Positions 15,270 to 20,731 of a DNA stretch of 20,731 bases are shown here, piece after piece; within the stretch, counting starts at the first letter, position 1; every line of letters begins with the position of its first letter. The stretch is from the NCBI GenBank assembly GCA_004555705.1, contig SFHI01000018.1:1-20731 (forward strand), in the 5' to 3' direction. The notes beneath the pieces are model-generated. The model searched no databases, was not told where the DNA came from, and saw only the letters and a list, made by a program, of their open reading frames with translations. The translations under genes and the position numbers were made by a program. Source of the DNA: Clostridiales bacterium (GTDB lineage Bacteria; Bacillota; Clostridia; Oscillospirales; Oscillospiraceae).

Positions 15270-15292
15270 TGCTTTACCGAATCTGCCTGGAA

Positions 15293-16849
15293 TTACAGCT
15301 CCAGGGGCTTGATCTTTCTCACTACGTCCAGGATGGTGCCGTCCCGGGCTTCCAGGACCGCCACCACCTTGTCCTCCCACTGGAGGTCATCGGGGCGGCC
15401 CACCAGGGAGTAGGCTTTTTCCTTCAGGCTCTCGATGGTGACGTGAGGGATGCCCGCTCTGTCCAGGCACTCAATCAGGTCGGGCCGCAGGGGGTTCACC
15501 GCGATGCCGTAGTCCGTGACCAGCACGTCCACGCAGTCGCCGGGGGTGGTGACGGTGACCACCTTCTCGCAGACCGTGGCCATCCGGCCCCGGGTCAGGG
15601 GGGTCACGATAATGCAGACCTTGCTGCCCGCCGCCGTGTCCGGATGTCCGCCGGGAGCGCCGCGAAGCACGCCGTCGGAGCCGGTGAGCACGTTGACGTT
15701 GAAGCCGGTATCGATTTCCAGAGCCGCCAGCACCACGAAGTCCAGCTTGTTGACGAAGGCGCCCTTGTTGGCGGGGTTGGCGTACTGGGACGCGGACATT
15801 TCATAGTGGCCGGGGGTCTGGTTGATGGAGTTCACCGCGTCCAGGTCGAAGTCCTGCACATCGATGACCTTGCCCACCTTGCCCTTCTTCAGCAGCTCCA
15901 CCATGGGGCCGCAGATGCCGCCGATGGCCCAGCCCATCTTGATGTTCCGCTCGTCCATATACTTTTCCAGGAACAGGTTGGCGGCAAGGCTGGGGCCGCC
16001 CACGCCGGTCTGGAAGGAGAAGCCTTCTTTAAAGTAGGGAGTGGAAGCGATCACCTTGGCCACGTTCTCCGCCATCATCAGGTCCCGGGGGTTCTGGCTG
16101 ATCCGGGCGGCGGCGGAGGCGATCTTCCTGGGGTTTCCGATGGAGTCCACCACAACCACCGCGTCCACGTCGATGGCCTCGACAGAAGCGGGGAAGTTGG
16201 GGAAGTCCACCAGGCAGTCGGTAACGACAACCACATGATCTGCGTACTTGGCATCGGTCATGGCATAGCCCAGGGAGCCGCAGTTGGACTTACCGCCGAT
16301 GCCCCGGCAGTTGCCCACACAGTCGGAGGTGGGAGCCGCCACAAAGGCGATGTCAATATGTACCTCTCCGGCCTCAATGGCCCGGGGACGGCCGCCGTGG
16401 CTGCGGATGATGGCGGGAGTTTTCAGCTTGCCCGCGGAAACCACCTCGCCCATCCGGCCCCGGATGCCGGAGGTCTGGATGCCGATGACCTTGCCCTCTT
16501 CAATATAATCGGCGATGGGGTCGTGGGCCTCGCCCAGGGAGGTGGCCGCGATGGTCAGATCCTTCAGCCCCAGCTCCTCGATGGCAGCCTTCATCACCAT
16601 GTTGGCCACAAAGTCGCCGTTGCGCAGATGGTGGTGGAAGGAGAAGGTCATACCATCCCTGGCGCCGCAGGCCTTCAGAGCCTCGGCCAGGGAGGCGACA
16701 ATCTTGCTCTCCTGGGGCTTTTCGTAACGGTGGGTCTTGGGAGCGGCCTTCTGGAGGTACTTGCCGTCCATATAATACTTGCCCTGGTATACTTCCTTGC
16801 CGTTTACCAGCAGTTCGTCGGGAATTTCTCTTCCTACTGCGTTTTTCAT
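15293..16849 (-). CDS. citF: Citrate lyase alpha subunit (citrate:acetyl-ACP transferase)
   Basis: This 518-residue protein is full length for CitF. It swaps acetate for citrate on the CitD prosthetic group, forming citryl-ACP. Family segments include GMTFSFHHHLRNGDFVANMV, IQTSGIRGRMGEVVSAGK, ISQNPRDLMMAENVAKVI, FKEGFSFQTGVGGPSLA and LTGSDGVLRGAPGGHPD. It works in the cytoplasm as part of the CitDEF complex. Its ATG overlaps the citE stop as ATGA, so translation is coupled. Citrate lyase converts citrate to acetate and oxaloacetate for anaerobic citrate fermentation. Confidence 0.96.
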   Translation of the reverse strand: MKNAVGREIPDELLVNGKEVYQGKYYMDGKYLQKAAPKTHRYEKPQESKIVASLAEALKACGARDGMTFSFHHHLRNGDFVANMVMKAAIEELGLKDLTIAATSLGEAHDPIADYIEEGKVIGIQTSGIRGRMGEVVSAGKLKTPAIIRSHGGRPRAIEAGEVHIDIAFVAAPTSDCVGNCRGIGGKSNCGSLGYAMTDAKYADHVVVVTDCLVDFPNFPASVEAIDVDAVVVVDSIGNPRKIASAAARISQNPRDLMMAENVAKVIASTPYFKEGFSFQTGVGGPSLAANLFLEKYMDERNIKMGWAIGGICGPMVELLKKGKVGKVIDVQDFDLDAVNSINQTPGHYEMSASQYANPANKGAFVNKLDFVVLAALEIDTGFNVNVLTGSDGVLRGAPGGHPDTAAGSKVCIIVTPLTRGRMATVCEKVVTVTTPGDCVDVLVTDYGIAVNPLRPDLIECLDRAGIPHVTIESLKEKAYSLVGRPDDLQWEDKVVAVLEARDGTILDVVRKIKPLEL

Positions 16850-17760
16850 GCCAGATCCCCCTCATACATACCGCAGGCCTTGGCCAGCTTCAGGGTGCGT
16901 TTCGCGCCGGGAATGAAGGCCACGTCGATCATTTTGCCGTCCACCGTAAACACACCCACGCCGGCCTTGGACTGCTCCTCAAAGGCCCGGACGATCTTCT
17001 CCGCCTGGCGGATTTCCTTCTCGGTGGGGGCGAACACCTGATGCACCAGCCGAATCTGCTTGGGGTTAATCAGGCTCTTGCCGTCAAAGCCCATGGCCTT
17101 GTTCTGCAGCACCTCGGCCCGGAAGCCCTCCTCGTCGTCCAGGTTGGTGAACACGGTGTCGAAGCACTGAATTCCGGCGGCACGGGCAGCCAGGAGCATC
17201 TGTCCCCGGGCGGCCAGCATATCCACGCCGTCGGGCTGGAAGGTGGTCTGCATACACTTGCGGAAGTCGCCGCCGGAGATGGCCACGCCGAACATCCGGT
17301 CGGAGGCGGAGCAGATTTCGTAGGCGTTCAGGATACCCTTGGGGCTTTCAAGCGCCGCCATCAGCAGGGTTCTGCCCACTTCCACGCCGAATTCACGCTC
17401 AGCCGCTTCCACGGCGGCCTCCACGGTGTGCACATCCCGGGCGCTTTCGCACTTGGCAATGCGGATGCCGTCGGCGCCGCCCGCCACGCAGACCCGGATG
17501 TCCTCCTGCCAGTGGGGGGTGTCCAGGCCGTTGATGCGGACGATGACCTCGGTAGAGCCGTAGTCAATGGTGGTCAGGGCGTGGTACAGGCTAAAGCGGG
17601 CGGCATCCTTCTGATTTTCCGCCACCGCGTCCTCCAGGTCCAGCATGATGCTGTCGCAGCCGTAGATGTAGGCGTCCTTGATGAGGCCCGGCTTCTGGGC
17701 GTTCATGAACATCATGGTCCGGCGGAGCCGGAACCGTTCGGGCTTGGGTCTTACGATCAT
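16846..17760 (-). CDS. citE: Citrate lyase beta subunit (citryl-ACP lyase)
   Basis: This 304-residue TIM-barrel enzyme of the CitE/HpcH family splits citryl-ACP into acetyl-ACP and oxaloacetate. Visible parts are RLRRTMMFMNAQKPGLI, MLDLEDAVAENQKD (39-52), IVRINGLDT with Arg75, AALESPKGILNA with Glu138, and LGFDGKSLINPKQ-like MGFDGKSLINPKQI (223-236). One difference stands out: the usual AEDY-type metal-binding segment reads ISGGDF (161-166), keeping the Asp but replacing the Glu with Gly. The start at 17760 follows GGGAGGTG and overlaps the citD stop by 4 bp; an upstream ATG at 17823 lies inside citD and is unlikely. Confidence 0.95.
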   Translation of the reverse strand: MIVRPKPERFRLRRTMMFMNAQKPGLIKDAYIYGCDSIMLDLEDAVAENQKDAARFSLYHALTTIDYGSTEVIVRINGLDTPHWQEDIRVCVAGGADGIRIAKCESARDVHTVEAAVEAAEREFGVEVGRTLLMAALESPKGILNAYEICSASDRMFGVAISGGDFRKCMQTTFQPDGVDMLAARGQMLLAARAAGIQCFDTVFTNLDDEEGFRAEVLQNKAMGFDGKSLINPKQIRLVHQVFAPTEKEIRQAEKIVRAFEEQSKAGVGVFTVDGKMIDVAFIPGAKRTLKLAKACGMYEGDLA

Positions 17761-18056
17761 CTTACCGCACCTCCCCAGGGAATGTTGGAAGCGGACGTGC
17801 CGTTGCTGCGGAACACGGCGCACTCCACTCTCGCCTTCAGCGTGCAGTCCAGAGCGCCCTTGTCCACCACCGTCACGCTGGCGTTCTCCACGCCCAGCCG
17901 CTCCAGGGTGGAAAGCACCGTGGCCTTGATCTGGCGGCCATACTGGTTCATGACGCTGCTGCTGAGGTCCAGGTGAATGCCCTCCCCGGGCTCCACCGTC
18001 ACCAGGCAGTCGCTGGACTCCAGAGTGCCCGCCGCTGCGGTTTTCAGAATTTCCAT
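17757..18056 (-). CDS. citD: Citrate lyase acyl carrier protein (gamma subunit)
   Basis: This 99-residue carrier protein holds the dephospho-CoA-derived prosthetic group that CitXG makes and attaches. AAAGTLESSD places Ser14 at the known attachment position. DKGALDCTLKARVECAVFR is the conserved C-terminal half. Length is as expected. It is the first gene of citDEF, with GGAGGAAGTCAA before the ATG and an AT-rich control region upstream shared with the LysR gene. Confidence 0.96.
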   Translation of the reverse strand: MEILKTAAAGTLESSDCLVTVEPGEGIHLDLSSSVMNQYGRQIKATVLSTLERLGVENASVTVVDKGALDCTLKARVECAVFRSNGTSASNIPWGGAVR

Positions 18057-18099
18057 TTGACTTCCTCCGTTCTTAGTATTTTTTCCTTTGTCAACAGTT

Positions 18100-18170
18100 T
18101 ACTTCTTTTTTATTATAATTGCAAATATATAGTTTTTGATTTTTCCCATAATATATAAATTATAATTCGA
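18100..18170 (-). promoter_or_regulatory. cit promoter and likely LysR-binding region
   Basis: A leftward -10 box TATAAT lies at 18112-18117, but the -35 position (about 18135-18140, ATCAAA) is poor. This is usual for promoters that need an activator. Upstream is an imperfectly spaced inverted repeat ATAAT/ATTAT (18148-18163), a candidate LysR-type site. The whole stretch is very AT-rich compared with the genes around it. Confidence 0.5.
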
Positions 18171-18178
18171 GGTAATTC

Positions 18179-18206
18179 TTGACTTTCATAAGAAAAATGT
18201 TATGAT
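18179..18206 (+). promoter_or_regulatory. Promoter of the LysR-family gene
   Basis: TTGACT (18179-18184), a 16-bp spacer and TATGAT (18201-18206), about 60 bp before the ATG of the regulator. It runs away from the cit promoter and sits next to the candidate LysR site, so negative autoregulation is possible. Confidence 0.65.
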
Positions 18207-18267
18207 AGGTATAGAACTCCCATAATAGTATTCGTAAACTTCTACCAATTTTGGAGGCTTAAATTTT

Positions 18268-19197
18268 ATGAACCTCAAACAGGCCCATTATTTCAAAACC
18301 ATTGCCGAATGCGGCAGCATCACCGCCGCCGCAAAACAGCTGTTTGTCAGCCAGCCCTCCCTGAGCCAGATGCTCCGCCAGATTGAGGACGAGATCGGTC
18401 TGAGCCTGTTTGACCGCAGCGTTTCCCCCATGCGCCTGACCTTTGCCGGGGAGAAATATCTCCGGGCGGCGGAGCGAATGCTGGCAGCCAACGCGGAGCT
18501 GGAAGCCCAGCTCCGGGAGATTCGTCAGGAGAATACGGGCCGTCTGCGGCTGGGCATCAGCGTGACCCGGGCCATGCAGGTGATGCCCCTGGTGCTGCCC
18601 GTGTTTACCGCCCAGTATCCCAACGTGGCCCTGGAGCTGACGGAGGCGGGCTCCGCCCGGCAGGAGGAGCTTCTGCGCAGCGGCGCCATTGACCTGGCCC
18701 TGGCCGCTCTGGAATCCACCGGCTCCAACCTGGCCTATGAGCTCATTGAGCGGGAGAACATCGGCATCCTGGCCGGACGGGACTCCGGAATCGCCAGGAA
18801 TAACCTCTCCGGCACACCGCTGAACGTGGACGCGGCAGGGGGCGACAGCTTCGTATACCTGACCAAGGGGCACTCCGCCCGGATCATTCAGGACAAGCTG
18901 TTCCGGAAATACGGCCTGAACCCCCATGTCCTGCTGGAAACCGATTCCCTGGAGGTGGGCCGCCGGGTGGCGGTGGAGGCTGGGGCCTGTATGATTCTGT
19001 CCGATATCTATGTGGATGACTACGTCCGCCAGCGCCGGGGAGAGTTCTTCCCATTGAAGGACTACGAAAACCACCGGCATTTCTACGCCTGCTACCGCAA
19101 GGACGAGTACATCCCCAAATACACCCGGGACTTCATCCGCATCACCACCCGCGCCCTCTCCATCCAGCGGGAACGGGACCGGGAATTCCGCATCTGA
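18268..19197 (+). CDS. LysR-family regulator, likely of the cit operon
   Basis: This 309-residue protein has an N-terminal winged helix-turn-helix (ITAAAKQLFVSQPSLSQMLRQIEDEIG, about residues 18-44) and a helical linker. A two-lobed effector domain starts at GRLRLGISVTRAMQVMPLVL. LysR regulators act as tetramers, typically activating a divergent neighbour when a small ligand binds. Its divergent position, 211 bp from citD, makes it the likely activator of citDEF, with citrate or a related acid as a candidate signal; this is inference. Many other bacteria control cit genes with the CitAB two-component pair or CitI instead. TTGGAGG precedes the ATG at 18268. Confidence 0.92.
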   Translation: MNLKQAHYFKTIAECGSITAAAKQLFVSQPSLSQMLRQIEDEIGLSLFDRSVSPMRLTFAGEKYLRAAERMLAANAELEAQLREIRQENTGRLRLGISVTRAMQVMPLVLPVFTAQYPNVALELTEAGSARQEELLRSGAIDLALAALESTGSNLAYELIERENIGILAGRDSGIARNNLSGTPLNVDAAGGDSFVYLTKGHSARIIQDKLFRKYGLNPHVLLETDSLEVGRRVAVEAGACMILSDIYVDDYVRQRRGEFFPLKDYENHRHFYACYRKDEYIPKYTRDFIRITTRALSIQRERDREFRI

Positions 19198-19291
19198 GGT
19201 TCTCCTCCCCTGCCCTGGGCAAATCTCGCAAAGTATATCCAATTTATAAAACCGATTTTTAAAAGAAATCAAAAATTCTAAAGGAATTCCC

Positions 19292-19319
19292 TTGCTTTTT
19301 TCTTTTCAATGGGTATAAT
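19292..19319 (+). promoter_or_regulatory. Promoter of the ROK-family gene
   Basis: TTGCTT (19292-19297), a 16-bp spacer and TATAAT (19314-19319), in the 220-bp AT-rich gap after the LysR gene. The leader before the gene is about 110 nt long. Confidence 0.6.
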
Positions 19320-19435
19320 GAAAATCAGATGCTGCATTTCACCTGAAAAACCGGCAGGCTCCGAATTCCGCGTTCCCCTGTTTCAGCCGCGGACGTGTCA
19401 TTCAGGGCCTCCCGGGGAAAGTGTTGGACGGACGG

Positions 19436-20560
19436 ATGGAAAAGAGAACGGCAAATATTGAAATCAAGCAGAAAAACCGGACGAATATTTTTCAGCTCCT
19501 CCGGGCCCGGGAGGGTCTTTCCAGGCAGGATATTGTTTCCGCGCTGAACCTGTCCCTGCCCACCGTAACCCAGAATCTGACGGAACTGATGGAGGAGGGC
19601 CTTGTAACGGAAATCGGATCCATCGGGAACACCGGCGGCCGCCGGGCCAGGAGCTACGCGGTCAACCGCATGGCCCGCACCGCTATCGGCCTGGATATCA
19701 CCAAAAACCACATCTCCGTGGCCGCAGTAGATATGAAGGGCGATCTCATTGCCCACCATCGAACCCGCTGGCCATTCGCCAGGACAGACGAATATGCCCG
19801 AAAGCTGGCCGATATGGTGCAGGGGCTGATCGATGATGCTCAAATCGACCAGCGGAGTGTGCTGGGCGTGGGCATCGGTCTGCCCGGGCTCGTTTCGGAG
19901 GACCACTCCTATGTCACCTACGGGGAGACCATGAATTTCACCGGAGCCCACAAGGAGGAATTCGCGAAGTATATCCCCTTCCCCACGGCAATGTATCACG
20001 ACGTCCACGCCGCCTGTTTCGCGGAAACCTGGGACAACAAGGACATCCGCAACGTCTTTTACCTGATGATCAACAACAGCCTGGGCGGCGCCATCTACAT
20101 CGACCACAAGCTGTACCCTGGCGACACCACCCGCTCCGGAGAAATCGGGCACATCACCCTGATTCCCGGAGGAAGGCGGTGCTATTGCGGGAAGCTGGGC
20201 TGTGTGGACGCGTACTGCTCTTCCAGCATTCTTTCCGCCATGACGGACGGAAACCTGGGAGCCTTCTTCGCCCTGCTGAAGGACGGCGACCCCGACGCCC
20301 GGGCGCTCTGGGAGGAATACCGGACGCATCTAGCCACCACCGTTAACCTGGTGCGTATGGTTCTCGACTGCGATATCATTCTCGGAGGATACATCGGAGA
20401 ATACATCGACCCCTATATCGAGGAGATACGGAAGCTTGCCGCCCAGCAAAATCCCTTCGACAACCAGTCCGATTACCTGCTGCCCTGCCGGTGCAAAACC
20501 GCCGCCGTGGCCATCGGCGCCGCCCTTGGCTACATCTCCGCGTTTCTCAGCGGTATCTGA
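19436..20560 (+). CDS. ROK-family transcriptional regulator (NagC/XylR type)
   Basis: This protein of 374 residues has an N-terminal winged helix-turn-helix (QDIVSALNLSLPTVTQNLTEL, about 31-51) followed by a ROK sugar-kinase-like domain (IGLDITKNHISVAAVDMKGD from about 84). The zinc-type motif GEIGHITLIPGGRRCYCGKL (235-254), continuing GCVDAYCS, supplies H239, C249, C251 and C256; the usual Glu of GCxE is Asp here. HDVHAACFAE keeps the Asp that is catalytic in ROK kinases, so a kinase remnant function cannot be excluded. Most relatives repress sugar-use genes in answer to a sugar or sugar phosphate. No sugar genes are adjacent, so its targets are unknown. The start is uncertain: ATG 19436 is preferred over GTG 19421, and neither has a strong ribosome site. 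Confidence 0.9.
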   Translation: MEKRTANIEIKQKNRTNIFQLLRAREGLSRQDIVSALNLSLPTVTQNLTELMEEGLVTEIGSIGNTGGRRARSYAVNRMARTAIGLDITKNHISVAAVDMKGDLIAHHRTRWPFARTDEYARKLADMVQGLIDDAQIDQRSVLGVGIGLPGLVSEDHSYVTYGETMNFTGAHKEEFAKYIPFPTAMYHDVHAACFAETWDNKDIRNVFYLMINNSLGGAIYIDHKLYPGDTTRSGEIGHITLIPGGRRCYCGKLGCVDAYCSSSILSAMTDGNLGAFFALLKDGDPDARALWEEYRTHLATTVNLVRMVLDCDIILGGYIGEYIDPYIEEIRKLAAQQNPFDNQSDYLLPCRCKTAAVAIGAALGYISAFLSGI

Positions 20561-20568
20561 ACATCCCC

Positions 20569-20605
20569 CCGCGAGAGAAGAATCCATCTTCTCCCGCGGT
20601 TTTTT
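20569..20605 (+). terminator. Rho-independent terminator after the ROK gene
   Basis: CCGCGAGAGAAGA pairs with TCTTCTCCCGCGG (one mismatch) and is followed directly by TTTTTT. It begins 9 bp after the stop codon. Confidence 0.93.
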
Positions 20606-20629
20606 ATGCCCAATCTCCGGGGGAAAAGA

Positions 20630-20731
20630 GATAAATTGTTGTTTACAGGTGTGCGCGAAATAAAACGCTGTCATTGCGAGCCAGTGCGCACACTGGCGTG
20701 GCAATCCCCCGGTTGAATGGAACCAGGTAAC
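20630..20731. repeat. Hairpin repeat R1, left half (copy D)
   Basis: It begins with the terminal motif GATAAATTGTTGTTTAC (20630-20646) and then has the R1 stem-loop (20673-20705: ATTGC, CCAGTG, CACTGG, GCAAT), followed by CCCCCGGTT. The right half would lie past the window end. It sits directly after the ROK terminator. Confidence 0.82.

Noticed and set aside
15080..17041. Open frame of 653 codons on the + strand
   Set aside because: It is antisense to citF and part of citE, which are unmistakable. The composition (His/Gly/Val-rich) is typical of a GC-rich shadow frame.
18066..18094. TTGACA (- strand, 18089-18094) as the -35 of the cit promoter
   Set aside because: A 17-bp spacer would put the -10 on the citD ribosome binding site, where no TATAAT-like sequence exists.

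Overview
The window (about 20.7 kb, GC-rich with AT-rich control regions) looks like a chromosomal segment of an anaerobic, gut-type Clostridia, most likely in the Oscillospirales. This placement is inferred from AGGAGG-type ribosome binding sites, TTGACA/TATAAT promoters, the citrate lyase fermentation genes and dense short hairpin repeats. No rRNA, tRNA, CRISPR array or phage gene was seen.

Layout. (1) 1-1240: right half of a hairpin repeat, then an M24 metallopeptidase gene on the + strand. (2) 1245-1673: the 3' remnant of a group II intron, with maturase C-terminus and domain V, on the - strand. (3) 1768-10973: a divergent locus. Leftward are a solute-binding lipoprotein (livK-like), two permeases (livH, livM), two ATPases (livG, livF) and a LarA-like DUF2088 protein. 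Rightward are a uroporphyrinogen-decarboxylase-like protein, a cupin and a LacI-family regulator. The divergent promoters each carry a copy of the same 14-bp palindrome just downstream of the -10 box, so one repressor, probably the LacI protein, could switch both arms. (4) 11139-12285: two overlapping half-length chromate-transporter family genes on the - strand. (5) 12290-18056: a leftward citrate lyase locus in the order citD, citE, citF, a 5'-truncated CitMHS citrate transporter, and a fused citXG. It is interrupted by three inverted-repeat elements. (6) 18179-20605: a divergent LysR regulator facing citD, then a ROK-family regulator with its own promoter and terminator. (7) 20630-20731: left half of another copy of the hairpin repeat.

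How the genes work together. The divergent locus reads as uptake and conversion of a small, probably carboxylated molecule: binding protein and ABC importer, a LarA-like 2-hydroxyacid racemase/epimerase, and a URO-D-fold enzyme of the methyltransferase/decarboxylase type. The substrate cannot be read from the sequence. This is the best candidate here for an undescribed pathway. The cit locus encodes the citrate lyase subunits and both prosthetic-group enzymes. It lacks citC (ligase), and its linked transporter is broken, so citrate use would depend on genes elsewhere or is decaying.

Several repeats with different cores share the same end motif, GATAAATTGTTGTTTAC or its complement, and sit next to gene ends. 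They look like small non-coding mobile or REP-like elements.
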